This document shows, one piece after another, positions 10,303-22,418 of a stretch of DNA of 64,000 nt. The position numbers and the translations under genes are program-made. The stretch is from Cristatella mucedo (taxonomy: Eukaryota; Bryozoa; Phylactolaemata; Cristatellidae): the NCBI GenBank assembly GCA_009760855.2, contig WPIO01000155.1:299501-363500 (forward strand). Reading direction: 5' to 3'. The notes below the pieces were generated by a model. The model was not told the DNA's origin. It did no database searches and saw only the letters and a list, made by a program, of their open reading frames with translations. How positions within the stretch are numbered: the stretch's first letter is position 1; every line of letters begins with the position of its first letter.

Positions 10303-11016
10303 ATGTCTTTGAATTGTCCAAATTGAAAATCAAGCGTCAGTAACAAAGCTCTCCGATGTAATATTAAGCAATAAGCCTGGAACGAAATTTCTGCCGGTAG
10401 TTCCCAACAGTTTTCTAGCTTTTGACATAAAACTTTATAAAATTACGCGGCGCCGGCGCCGGCTCCTTAGCGAAAGTCCTCCGACACAAACGCAGCGAAC
10501 ACAATTCGGCTGGTTCTTCCAGAGCACGACAGACACCACCGACGCCACATCACCCGTCGAAGGATCACATCCCATGAGTCATTGAGGCCGAGCATACCTC
10601 TGCAGGAATCCCGTGAATGTAGCAGAATGCGGCAGCAATCCATAAGCTTCCCATCAATCTCGCAGAGGGGCCGCATGAACCCAGAGCTAGTTGCACTATA
10701 CTGCTCTCTTATTCGAAGCCCGACGTCCTAGTTACTACAACCACTTTAGAAAATTTTTTCTTTCGTTTAAAAAGCAGCTTATTCCGAGTGATCAGCACAG
10801 ATCTCTCGGTTAAGAGCACTCTGAGACAGGAAATGAAGTGAAATGTTGGAGTTGTCAGACTGCTGTCTGCCGAATTACCGTGCTTCCGCTTGCTCTTGAT
10901 GCGCACACTGAGACCGATGCGAGGTCTATATAACCAGATAGAACCAAACAGAACCAAAATGCCTGGAGCCGCTGCCTTGCAGACCGTCTGGTAGTGTCTC
11001 GGTTTGCAGAATTAAG
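10303..11016. other. No gene recognised
   Basis: Contains a GCGGCGCCGGCGCCGGC palindrome (about 10447) and a 69-codon minus frame (10467-10676) of unknown meaning. Confidence 0.35.
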
Positions 11017-11156
11017 GTTGCCGATAGCCGTGATGGCACACTAGGTAAGGCGGTTGCTTTTCACGACCTCGGTCCCAAAGTTGTGGGTTTGAATCCTGCG
11101 GTGGACAATATTTTACCGCCTCTGCAAGCGGTGGTGATAGCCATAAAGGCTCTTCT
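11017..11156 (+). mobile_element. SINE-2, left part, split by an L2-A insertion
   Basis: Head GATAGCCGTGATGGCAC, box A area CTAGGTAAGGCGGTTGC, box B GTGGGTTTGAATCCTGCGG, then GATAGCCATAAAGGCTCTTCT. The element resumes at about 11553. Confidence 0.75.
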
Positions 11157-11552
11157 ACCTCGTACAAAGCTCAAATCCTTTGGAGGCCGCACCTTTTGTT
11201 CGTATGCTCACAAAGCCTGGAACTCCCTCCCGACCTGCGTCAGAACATCCCCTGACTTGACCACATTTAAAAAGAACCTAAAAACACTTATTTATGACAG
11301 CATTTAGTGGGTCCCTGTGATTCGTTCTTCATGTGCTTATGCGTGCTGACACTGCATGCTGCCACTAACCACATTTGCGTGCCGACCCTGTGCATGTCAG
11401 CCCTAACCGTGTTATTCATATTGTTTATCAAGCATGATATTACTCACGATTCAATCGCGTTTCCCTTTGCAGCAAATGTAAAGCGCCTAGAAAGAGATTG
11501 AATTCTCTGAGGGCGCTTTATCAATTGCATTATTATTATTATTATTATCATT
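11157..11552 (+). mobile_element. L2-A LINE 3' end, nested in SINE-2
   Basis: Starts at the codons ACCTCGTACAAAGCTC, reads SFGGRTFCSYAHKAWNSLPT, then the 3'UTR, stem-loop and (ATT)n. Both flanks belong to one SINE-2. Confidence 0.8.
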
Positions 11553-11583
11553 CTGTCGCTATACAAAAGAGGCTCTTAGATCA
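11553..11583 (+). mobile_element. SINE-2, right part (tail)
   Basis: CGCTATACAAAAGAGGCTCTTAGATC equals the tail seen in other SINE-2 copies (given here as CGCTATACAAAAGAGG and CTCTTAGATC). Confidence 0.65.
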
Positions 11584-11689
11584 GGTAGTATTTGTTTAGC
11601 ATTAGTTAGGCCGCTGGTGGTAGACTTCCTGCAAGTACTGTGCACTATCTTTGACGTTATTAAAGTGCTCAATCTTGGGGCTAAGGTTC

Positions 11690-11775
11690 GTAAGATTACA
11701 AAATCCCCTGACTTGACGACATTCAAAAGTAGCTCAAAACGTACGTATTTACACAGCATTAAGTGAGTTCGTGCA
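11690..11775 (+). mobile_element. L2-A LINE short fragment
   Basis: AAATCCCCTGACTTGACGAC, then a decayed match to the ORF end and CAGCATTAAGTG. Flanked by non-L2 DNA. Confidence 0.5.
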
Positions 11776-12593
11776 AATGGTCGCGAATTCGTACCGTGAA
11801 AAACCTTTCGTTTGCAAATGCATGCGGGCAAAAAATAATACCGCTGAGGCTACCCTCGCCTCTGCACGAAGAGAAGCTGTCGAGTGAGCTGTTGTATTAT
11901 CTCATTTGGTGCATAATCTAATCCTATTTCGCGCATCGTTAATCCGATTTCAAATCCTAATCAATAAGCATGAGCAAAGGTCGATCCATTTAGGAGCCCC
12001 TGACCTCGAGCTGCTGCATTAGTAAGTTGGAGGTTCGTCGCCCTCTGCTTCCGTCTCAGACCAATGCGCGTCTCGCGGCGACGCTGAGAATCCAGCCCCC
12101 CCCCACTTGCCCTGCCGCTCCGCTAGACGGCGCTGCAGCAGCGGCGAACCCGCAAGGCGGCGGCTAGGGCTTAGCGCAACGACTGTGCTATGCGCTCGGG
12201 CGGCTTCCACAGATTGACCGCATAAACAAGCAGTCGAATAAATTCAAGATTGGTAGAGTAGCTATATTTAGCATATTTTCACGGATGCAAAGAGAGCACA
12301 TTTTCCGGCGGCGGCAGCGAGCGACAGCCGTTGGCCGGACGGGCGTTGACCGGAAGTGGCGCGTACGTTCGTCGGCGGCCTCCACTGAGCTGCTGCGTCG
12401 TCCCAATAGCCAGCATCGCGCAGACGGATTTGCTCTCTCGCAGCGTCCGAGCGCCGAGCGTTCCGACTATAGGTGTCGCCACTGCAGCACGGCGCGCCCT
12501 CAGTAGTCTGCGCCGGCCGGACGGTAGACGAGGCGCGTGTTGGTCAGCTTTGCAAAGTTCTTCTTCCGCCTGCTTTCGTCTCTGCCTTTGTCA

Positions 12594-12594
<1 letters not shown>
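11776..12594. other. Left edge of the GC-rich block, no confirmed gene
   Basis: From about 12000 the sequence turns CpG-rich. Frames are long but without start, donor or family signals. Confidence 0.35.
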
Positions 12595-12657
<63 letters not shown>

Positions 12658-12671
12658 CGTCGTCGTCGTCG
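12595..12671. repeat. (GCC)n then (GTC)n trinucleotide repeat
   Basis: About 20 GCC units followed by about 5 GTC units in CpG-rich DNA; would read poly-Ala, poly-Pro or poly-Arg by frame. Typical of 5' regions of GC-rich genes. Confidence 0.95.
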
Positions 12672-13136
12672 ACGCCACCGCCGCCTCCGCGACGCTTGCT
12701 GTCATACCATTTCCGCATAATCTCTACGAAGCAGGAGGCGGCGCGCGCTGCGGTCGACCGACTGCCGCGCTCGCCGCTCGCGCGCGCGCGCGTCCGAATC
12801 GTCGCGTGCCGGCGAGTCGAGACGGCGAGTCGAGACTGCGCCGATGGCGATCCGTTTCGCCAACGGATCGTGATTTACGAGGACGCGGCGGAAGGCAGCC
12901 GCCGCAGCGAGGCGACCTCGGGCGACGACGGCCCGGAAGCTGCCCGGTGCACAGGGTGCGGCGGGGGAGCGCGCGTCGCCGCCGCCGCGCCGCCGCCCCT
13001 GCGACGAGCGCCACCAAGCGAACGCCACCTGGCGTCGCCGCCAGAAAACTAAAGGTTGCTGCCGCTCGCACGAGTAGCCGACGATGCGCCAGTGGCTAGA
13101 GCAGCCCGACGACTGTTCCGTCGGCAGAACGCTCGC
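12672..13136. other. CpG-rich stretch, no confirmed gene
   Basis: Includes a short GCGCGCGCGCG run (about 12780). No supported exon. Confidence 0.35.
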
Positions 13137-13206
13137 GAGAGAGAGAGAGAAAAAGAGAGAGAGAGAGAAAAAGAGAGAGAGAGAGAGAAAGAGAGAGAGA
13201 GTGAGA
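13137..13206. repeat. (GA)n microsatellite with A-runs
   Basis: GA units broken by AAAAAG. Confidence 0.95.
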
Positions 13207-13289
13207 GAGGGTCGCACCTCGCTCGAGGTGGACGGGCGATGGGACAGAGAGGCCCAACAAAGCTGAGCGTTGGCGCTCAGTCTGAAGCG

Positions 13290-13325
13290 ATGAGCCGCCA
13301 CAATCGGCTGCCATCGCTGCTTCCG
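13290..13325 (+). CDS. Weak candidate first exon (MSRHNRLPSLLP)
   Basis: ATG with G at -3, 12 codons, then donor CCG|GTAAGC, phase 0, in CpG-rich sequence just after a GA tract. No partner exon is identified. Confidence 0.12.
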
Positions 13326-13427
13326 GTAAGCGGCTGAGTAAAAAAAAGTAAATGGCGACTGATTCAACATCATCGTCCATATGACGTTACGACAGAAGAA
13401 CCTTAGAGGCTAGCACCAGCCGTTTGA

Positions 13428-13601
13428 GGATGATTCGCTGTACTCGAACCACGACCTGGCTCTTACGTAATGCGAGCTCTTACGTAATGCGAGCTCTTAC
13501 GTAGTGTGAGAGCTCTTACGTAGTGCGAGAGCTCTTACGTAGTGCGAGCTCTTACGTAGTGCGAGCTCTTACGTAGTGCGAGCTCTTACGTAGTGCGAGC
13601 C
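13428..13601 (-). repeat. Tandem array of GAGCTCTTACGTAGTGC units next to a B-box
   Basis: About eight 17-19 bp units, each with the palindromes GAGCTC and TACGTA. Directly left, the minus strand has GGTCGTGGTTCGAGTACAGC, a box B-like motif as in the SINEs. The unit GTAAGAGCTCGC resembles the box A region of SINE-2, so the array may be an expansion inside a SINE. Confidence 0.8.
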
Positions 13602-14130
13602 CCTTTTGACGAATTTCTTTCCCTAGAAGCGAGTTTCTAGCTCAAACTAGTAGCAGGCGGTGCATTCCTTCCCGACGTGCTGCAAAGCTCGGCGGAGAGA
13701 GGCTTACCCAGCAGCCTCCACGCCAGCCTCGTTTGCACGTTGACGTCGGATGCAGTGCGTGCTGCTGACTCGACGGGTTTTTTTTCCTCTTTAAGCCTGC
13801 AAGAGCATAGCCAACCAGTAGGAGATCTGTTATCTCCAATGTGTGGAAATAACGCCAACGAAGTCAGTTCGATCTGAAGTCATCTCGATCCTCTGACATG
13901 TGGCCGCAGCGAGTTATAGGACTCGCTGTCGGCCCGCGATTAGTCGACTTCTTGGCACGCTAGCAAAGGCACCACGCAGCACTGCAGCGTACGTCTTTGC
14001 TAGCTGGCTTCGAACTCGGCAGAGTAGCCAGCGCATTGTTCGCTGCCGAAATGGTCACACGAGACTACACGAGTGATCGGCGCTGGCGCATGCGCAGAAG
14101 TGTGTCGCTCTGTGCAGAAGCGTTGATCCT
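13602..14130. other. No gene recognised
   Basis: Mixed composition; no supported exon or repeat. Confidence 0.35.
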
Positions 14131-14450
14131 TACTCACTCTTGCTCTCTCAGGATCTCTCCGATTTACTTTTATGCTCCATCTCTATATGTCCATGTCTCC
14201 GTATCTGCCTGTGTCTCAGTCCCTCCCCATATCTCTCACTTCATCTCTCTCCTCTGTCTCTCTCCGTATCTGTCTCGGTCTGTCACTCTCTGTCTCTCTG
14301 CCTCTGCCTCTGCCTCTGCCTCTGCCTCTGTCTCTGTCTCTGTCTCTGTCTCTGTCTCTGTCTCTGTCTCTGTCTCTGCCTCTGCCTCTGTCTCTGTCTC
14401 TGTCTCACTCTCTCTACATCTCTCTCTCTCTCTCTCTCTCTTTCCTCGCA
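14131..14450. repeat. Pyrimidine-rich CTCTGT/CTCTGC repeat
   Basis: Core 14276-14405 is near-regular 6-bp units (CTCTGC, CTCTGT). The pyrimidine bias continues into the putative acceptor at 14451. Confidence 0.9.
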
Positions 14451-14451
14451 G

Positions 14452-14512
14452 CGCGTTCAGAGAGCAGCGGAGACATCCATCCGGATGAGTCAAGCGAGCG
14501 GTCGAACCGAAG
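14452..14512 (+). CDS. Candidate 61-bp exon with polypyrimidine acceptor and consensus donor
   Basis: A long CT-rich tract ends TTTCCTCGCAG (14441-14451). 61 bp later comes GAAG|GTAAGC. Inside is an ATG (14485) opening MSQASGRTE. The pyrimidine tract is microsatellite, so the acceptor may be accidental; as an exon it could be a 5' leader exon with the start codon. Confidence 0.2.
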
Positions 14513-14582
14513 GTAAGCCTCGCTCGACCGCATAAGCAGCGAATCGAACTGCAAAGCTATCAAATCGAGACCCGAGTGCTAA

Positions 14583-14672
14583 GTCGTGGGCGGCCGAGGC
14601 ACGTGGGCGGCGGCACGTGGGCAGACGAGGCACGTGGGCGGCCGAGGCACGTGGGCGGACGAGGCCCGAGGG
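14583..14672. promoter_or_regulatory. Tandem array with four CACGTG E-boxes
   Basis: Units of about 14-18 bp built on GAGGCACGTGGGCGG; perfect CACGTG at 14600, 14614, 14631 and 14648, with decayed units on both sides. CACGTG is the target of bHLH factors such as Myc/Max and CLOCK-type dimers. Confidence 0.55.
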
Positions 14673-16195
14673 CGGGGAGCGATAGAGCGCAAGCGCGCGA
14701 GCAATCAATACCTGCAGGCGACGCCGCGGGCGCATACTTCTCGCTGCCTCAGGCACTCTGACGTAATCTGCCTGGCGAGCTCAGCGCGTGGAGAGTTCCT
14801 CAATCGGTCAGGTGACGACGCGCTATTTAGTCGCACGTGGGAGCGGCGCACGCGTGGGCAGCAGGAAGTGCGTCCGGTAGCTGGGCGCGTGCGCTTCAGG
14901 CGGCCCTGCGGCCTGGACCGTGGCCCGGCGGCCTGGACCGTTCGACTGCCACAGCTACGAGACAACCCGTGCGTCGAGCAAAGAAGAGTCATTTGGCGGC
15001 TTCGCGAAAATGCTCTGTCTGCATTCGTGCCAGGCAGGTAGCAAGGCACCGAAGTTTCCATTACGCTTGCTTCAATGCACAGTATGCTAAAGTTTACTCA
15101 TTATGCAAATATAAGTATGTAAAGCATGCACAGTATGCACTGTCTGCTATAATCCGCAAAGTCACCGCCAAGCGGCTTCCATGCCGGCGAGTTATCCCTA
15201 CGATTTTGCCAAAGCAGGCGCCGCCGCCGCCGCTGGCTCAGTGACGGCTGCGCTCGCAGCGCTGCCTGTCGCAAGCGCAGAACGAGTCGTTACGTCGAGG
15301 CCAATGAGCTTTTACAATTGGTGTTTAACAAAGATATTTGAAAGGACATTGCTTTACCCTAATGACGGCTGAGAGGAGAGAGCTTATTGCTACCTTCAAT
15401 ACGAACCGGAACCACGAAAGATATAGCCTATAGTGCTATTAGCTCGCCGGATGTGCTCGGCAGCGCATCGAGCCCAGCTTCCACGCCCCGGCGAGCAGCA
15501 GACAGCGGTGAAAGCAGCGAGTTGAGTGGTCTCTCAAGTGATATCGTTCCCACGAGCCCGTCGTCGGAAAGATGAGGACCGGAAGCGAGGATCTGGACAC
15601 GCTAGCGGACGCTAGCTGAGGCCGCACTTTCTGCCTGCACGCCCTGGGCTTCGCACACTTCTTGCTTACTCGCCGCGCTTGCCCGTCGCAGCGTAGGCGA
15701 GTGCGGCGTAAAACGAGCTCGCGGCCTCTGGTTTCTCAGGAACGCTGAGTTGGCCGATAGTCGGAGAGCCTGCGTTTGACGCACGAGAGCGACGAGCAGT
15801 TGCTAGGAGACGGCTGTCCACCATTCGTTCGCTGTAACCCGTATCGAGAGCGCGCCCCAATAGGCGGCTTAGCCGTCGGCTGCGTAAAGTATCGACCGCG
15901 AGGAGCGCGCGTCACTGACGCGCGTCTGGCGAGAATCGCGTTCTGCGCCCTCTTTCGGCACCGCCCCGCCTTTCGTCTTTGGTTACGCAGCGAAAGTCGG
16001 CGCTTTCTCTCCAGCTCAGCGACTTTAAGCTTTTTTCCTTTCTCCCTGATTTTCCTGTCAATTCCTAGGTTCTAGCGCCCCCATCGCTCGGCCGCCGAGC
16101 CTGCTGCCATTTCCTCATGAGGGCGAGCGACAGAGAGGTCATTCAGCGCGCGGGCGCAGTTGCTCCGCTTTTCGCTAAGTAGCGACTTCTAGCGA
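14673..16195. other. CpG-rich stretch, no confirmed gene
   Basis: A further CACGTG at 14834. A small frame at 15181-15372 starts MPASYPYDFAKAGAAAAA and ends in a stop without a donor; unsupported. A pyrimidine tract with TTCCTAG (about 16070) could be an acceptor. Confidence 0.3.
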
Positions 16196-16260
16196 CGACC
16201 GCAGGCGCAGCAGCAGCAGCAGCAGCAGTGCTGCTGCTGCTGCTGCTGCGCCTGCGGTCG
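16196..16260. repeat. Perfect (CAG)n/(CTG)n inverted repeat with unique 12-bp clamps
   Basis: The left arm is CGACCGCAGGCG plus seven CAG; after TG comes six CTG plus the exact complement CGCCTGCGGTCG. The unique 12-bp ends pair perfectly, so this is a true inverted duplication and not just CAG next to CTG. Confidence 0.9.
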
Positions 16261-18042
<1,782 letters not shown>

Positions 18043-18213
18043 GGCCCGCGATAGCCGCAGAGAGGTAAGGTGCCCGCTCTTCACTATCAAGGTCGTAAGT
18101 TCGAGTCCTGCAGTAGGCAATCCCTTTTTTTCCAGTGCTAGCGGCAGCGAGATAGCCGTAGCGGCTCCTCTACCGTTATAGATAGAAATGAGGCTGTTAA
18201 ATCGGCTAATATT
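18043..18213 (+). mobile_element. SINE-2
   Basis: GCCCGCGATAGCCGCAGAG, box A GAGAGGTAAGGTGCCCG, box B GTAAGTTCGAGTCCTGCAG, body GATAGCCGTAGCGGCTCC, tail GAGGCTGTTAAATCGGC. The only clear TE in the GC-rich block. Confidence 0.8.
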
Positions 18214-18642
18214 TCTGTCGGTGAAAGATATTCCGCGCGTCGGGGCCCCGAGCGAGGCCCAGATATTCACGCTGACTTTCTGGCTCGGCTGCCGAGGCGA
18301 CGGCGCGACTGCATGTGGGCGTTTCGACACCGCTGGCACCACCTAGGCTCCAGGCTCCCGGTGCTCATGCGCTGCCGAGTCTCTCTGCGAGCGCTCGCCT
18401 CGCGGTCAACCGAACTTAAGCTGGGACAGGTCAGCCCGAAGTTGCTTCCGGTGACGCGCCGCCGCGTCGCCGGTGCGACTAACCCAGGCTCCTTCCTAGA
18501 CGACGCCGTAAGACCGCAGCGCGAGCTCGCTCGCACTGCCGACTTAACCGCATTATGCAAATGGCTTCCGGAGATGGTTTCCCCGGTGCGAGTCCACTTT
18601 CGGGCGCCGTCATCGCCTCGTCCGCACAGTGCAGTGCCGGCC

Positions 18643-18645
<3 letters not shown>
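18214..18645. other. CpG-rich stretch, no confirmed gene
   Basis: No supported exon. Confidence 0.35.

Positions 18646-18718
<73 letters not shown>
18646..18718. repeat. (GA)n, about 36 units
   Basis: Perfect GA tract. On the minus strand it forms a pyrimidine run ending TCTGAAG, acceptor-like but unproven. Confidence 0.97.
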
Positions 18719-18722
<4 letters not shown>

Positions 18723-20284
18723 GTGCGAGTTATAACGGTCCTTATATCATGCCTCGCAGAGAGAGCTAAGTAACGCCTGCGCGCTCGAGTTTCGACCGTG
18801 CGCTCGCAATGCCTAACCGTCTGGCTTCGTTGCGATCTCGGCAGCCAGCGCTGCCAGCCTATCATCTCGCTTAGCGAAGAGCCGTAGTTAGATGCTGCGC
18901 CTAATCTTCGATTGGTGGATGAAGCGTGAAAGAACTCGTAGAGCTAACCTGCTACGGGCGAAGTACGGCAGACTCGAAGCAAATGAGCAGGCAACAGCGG
19001 GTAGGTGATGCCCTGAGAGAACTTTGCGGGGTCGCAGGGGGTGCACGCTAAGAGGCTTGCACCTCGGCAGCGACCGGTTCATGCTGGCCGCTGCGCCGGT
19101 GCTAACCCTTTGCCCTATGACCCCGGCCCTCGCACCGGCCGCGGCCCTGCCCTTTTATCCCTGATCGCGTTGCCCGCCGCGCGCGTCGGCTGAGCGTCTT
19201 GGTGCGTAGCGCTAGTTGGCTTTAGGTGGGGAGCGGCGTATTTATCGCACGCTGTAGCTCCGGAGAGTTTGAAACTGTGAACTTGCTGAGGCGCGCTTTG
19301 AAGGTCAGAGGTTCCGAGGGATAATCCTAAATGCAACGCTGCGGCGACGATGGCCGCTACTTCCCAACCCCTCGCATCCCCGTTTCACGACCGAGCGTGT
19401 CATCTCAAGTGGGCGCTGGTCACAGCCATGAGAGGTCGCCGCTCACGACCCCCCCCCCCCAGCGGAAGAGAGCCACTAGCGGTCTATTCCTGTCAGTATT
19501 TATTCCGGAACGGTTCTTACCATCGCAAGTCCTAACGACAACTCAGAGGCGAATTGGTCAAACAGGTGGATTTTGTACGACAAGCAGCGTGTTCATGCGA
19601 AAGATCGTGGGTATACAGCATGCTATTTGAAAATTGAAGATCGCGCACGTAGGCGCTTAGCTGCGCCAGGGTTTAGCCGCAATAACCGGACGACAGACAG
19701 GCTGTCGCTAAGACTGAAAGTGTCGCTGTGTCTCTTCGTTTTGTGTCTTTCCGCTGAGAGATGCAATCTCAACAGCGGTTATAAATGAAGCTAATTAACG
19801 CACGTTGATCTAAAGCCTGCTCAATGCTATATCATAATTCAATCCCTAACTTAATGTTCAATTCCAACTACGAGAGTGCTTGTTGGAGCTACATTTGGCC
19901 AGTTAGCAAATTATTTCCCACATATTTTGTAGGCGACGCTCATCACAGCTGCACGGTTGACGTAGTTCTACGAATATCGCAGAGGGCATGACGTGAGCGT
20001 GACGTCGGCGACTTGCGTTTACGATTTCGCGGACCCGCAGTTTTATATCGCATTCAAAATTATATGGGCTGATTGGCTATGGTGTCTCGTACTTAGTGTG
20101 CGATCGACTCCCTCTGATTGCATGAACGTCAACCAATCATTCTTCTTCTTTGCTTCTCTCGCGATAGCGAGCACTTGGCATTTTTAATGCAGTTAAAATC
20201 CTACTGGAAGTCCGGCTACATTATTATTTGCGTACGCACGTACGGAGCTTCGCGCTTCCAATTCGCAGCCAACCACTGCCTAGA
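18719..20284. other. No gene recognised
   Basis: GC falls from about 19800 on. No supported exon or repeat copy. Confidence 0.35.
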
Positions 20285-20333
20285 CACGTGCTCATCAAGT
20301 GCTGCGACTGCCTGGACACGTGCTAGTCACGTG
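20285..20333. promoter_or_regulatory. Three CACGTG E-boxes within 49 bp
   Basis: CACGTG at 20285, 20317 and 20328, within a diverged repeat of GACACGTGCTMRTC. About 560 bp below the signal-peptide exon on the minus gene, i.e. inside its first intron. Confidence 0.4.
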
Positions 20334-20890
20334 CTCCTCGCACCCGCGGTATCGCGCGAGCCGCGCAGATTTGATCGAGAGAAAATTATGAACTTTAATC
20401 TCACCACTGCAGTTAGGTTATTCTTAGCAACTAGATTGATTGTTCTTCTTCTAAGATTGCCGGCACATTGCTACCCGCTAGTGCTATCTTAAAAGCGACT
20501 CGTTAAAATCAGAAATTAAACTGGAGCCTAGCTCTTTTAACCGCCTCATTTACGTAGCGGCAGGAGAGCGCCAGAGTGGCGCGGCGATCATTCCGCCTCG
20601 CAGCGGGCAGTCTAGAGTTGCCCGCCGCTGGACTTGACGCGTAAACTGCCCGCGGTCACGAAGTGCGAGCTAGTACCACTACCCAAAGCTGAGACCGAGT
20701 CTTTGAAGTGGCGAAAGACGAGATGCCCAGGCCCGACCGCCATTACCTACGCGTCGAAGCCAATCCCACCAACCCCGCCCTCTAGCGACGGGATTGGATG
20801 GAGCGCATCGGCGAGCCGACGACGACGACGACGACTAGCGGACGCCGAACTTTCGCGGGCGGTGCGAGCGGCAGCGAGCGGTGGACTCAC
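20334..20890. other. No confirmed gene; putative intron of the minus-strand gene
   Basis: Holds a (GAC)n run (about 20818-20836). No acceptor for a second exon is convincing. Confidence 0.3.
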
Positions 20891-21046
20891 CTCTGTCTCG
20901 AGCGACGCCGAGTCGGCGGCGGCCTGAGCCGCGACGACGAGGAGTAGCAGAGCGACGCACAGCGACGACGCGCCGGTGCGACGCAGCCGCGCGGCGGCGG
21001 CGGCGCTGGGCGCTGCGAGCGCCACCAGCGGCCGCGGCGGCGTCAT
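20891..21046 (-). CDS. Candidate first coding exon with signal peptide (secreted or membrane protein)
   Basis: From ATG at 21046-21044 the minus strand is open for 52 codons and stops exactly at a consensus donor, GAG|GTGAGT (intron begins 20890), phase 0. The peptide has a basic n-region (RLRR), a hydrophobic core ASSLCVALLLLVVAAQAAA and then polar residues DSASLETE: a textbook secretory signal with a likely cleavage after AAA. It lies in a strongly CpG-rich region, as first exons often do. Base -3 is C, so the start context is only fair. Later exons should lie below 20890 but I could not identify them, so the product is unknown. Confidence 0.5.
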
Positions 21047-21284
21047 CGGCTTGCTGCGCGACCCGCTCGGTTGGTGCACGGCGGGCGAGCGAACCGTCCG
21101 TTCGGCGGCGGCGGCGTCGGGCGTCGTCCTGGCGTCGCCGAGCGCAGCGCGACGACCGCGACATCGTGTCAGCGTCCGCCGATTGACGCGCTCGCGCGCG
21201 CGTGCGCGCCACGAGGCTGCCGAAAGCGGCTTCGCTTCCGGCGAGCGTCGAAGAGGCTAGTGCGAGCGTCGCGCCAGCAGCACC

Positions 21285-21430
21285 GCTGTGCATCAGCAGC
21301 AGCAGCAGCACCACCGGCGCAGCAGCGGCTGCAGGTGCGGCGCACCGGCGCAGCCGCCGAGGCACAGCAGCAGCCGCCCAGCGGCGCAGCAGCAGCAGCT
21401 GTCGCGGGCTGCAGCAGCAGCCGCGGCGCG
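21285..21430. repeat. CAG/GCA-rich low-complexity tract
   Basis: Imperfect CAG runs within CpG-rich DNA, probably in the 5' region of the minus-strand gene; open in several frames. Confidence 0.7.
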
Positions 21431-21626
21431 CGCGATCCTCTTCGTGGAGTCACGTACCTCTGCCCCTCGAGCGGTCGTGCGTGCGCGCGAGCGTGCGTGC
21501 GCACGACCTGGCTCTTCCGTTAGCGGCAGCGACTCCTCACACCGAGGACTCCTCAAAGTACGTCGCCTTCAAAGAAGCGCCCGCCAAGTCCACCGCTAGC
21601 CAGTGGTCGGCTCTAGCGCTCCGCGC

Positions 21627-21634
21627 TTTTTATA
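21627..21634 (-). promoter_or_regulatory. TATA-like box upstream of the signal-peptide exon
   Basis: On the minus strand the sequence reads ATATAAAAAGCGCGG, about 580 bp upstream of the 21046 start codon in an otherwise GC-rich stretch. A start site near 21600 would give a long GC-rich leader. Position and motif only. Confidence 0.3.
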
Positions 21635-22398
21635 TGCGAGATGCATTTGCCAAGCGCGTCCGGAGCGCGAGCGCGGCCGGCGATCGTTAGTGTTTGTTGA
21701 TATAGGCATAATTGTTAAGCGATGCCGCGTCGGGCAGAAGACCACTTAATTATTGCCGGCGTTTGTAAATCGACGCTTGAAGGACCCGCGTTCAAAGCGT
21801 TGCAGCACACCCACGGCCTTTGACGCTCGCTGGGAGCTCTCCGTCCGTCGCGGCGTCATCCTGACTGGCGGCGGCGGCGGGGCGGCGGCGGCGCGCGCGC
21901 CCGCTCAATTAGCGCCGCGGTCGGCCTCAGTGCGGCGAGCCTAATTTTGGATTCGCGTCGCTCTAAGAAGTGTTCTATTGGATTTCTCTCGCGAGGGGAA
22001 AAGAGGGAAGCGAGGAGCTTAAGAAAGCGCCGCCGCCGCCGCCGCAGCTCCGCAGTCACCTGCGCTCGTTGTTGTCTCCTCCTCGTCCTCCTACAGACGG
22101 TCAGCCGACGCAAGCGCGAGCGAGCCTAGCTTCCGACGCCGGCGAGCACGATGCGGACGAGCACGACGCGGAGGCGACGCCCCCGGATGCGAGGGAGCGC
22201 AGATGCGACTGCTACCGGAGCCGCTGCGCGCGCTGAACGCGCCGAGTCAAAGAACCGGCGCGTCTGCGCGGCGAGCGTGCGATTCGGAAGCGGAGCAGTT
22301 CCGGTCGCGGTCTCATCCGGACGTCCTCGGACGCGGAACAGCGGCGGCGGCGGCGGCGGCGGCGCGCGGCGGATAGCGATCATTCTCTCGCGGCTACG

Positions 22399-22418
22399 CT
22401 CGCGCGCGCGCGCGCGAG
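22399..22418. repeat. Alternating CG palindrome
   Basis: CTCGCGCGCGCGCGCGCGAG, self-complementary and Z-DNA-prone. Confidence 0.9.

Noticed and set aside
10467-10676. Integrase-like scrap (FCYIHGIPAEV in an alternative frame)
   Set aside because: The similarity covers about ten residues only and the rest does not follow any integrase pattern.
12473-13373. 171-223 codon frames with poly-Ala, poly-Pro or Ser/Leu runs
   Set aside because: Caused by the triplet and GA repeats in GC-rich DNA where stops are rare.
20835-21365. 176-codon minus frame overlapping the signal-peptide exon
   Set aside because: Begins with GTG, Arg/Ala-rich throughout, without splice or family support; a shadow of CpG-rich sequence.
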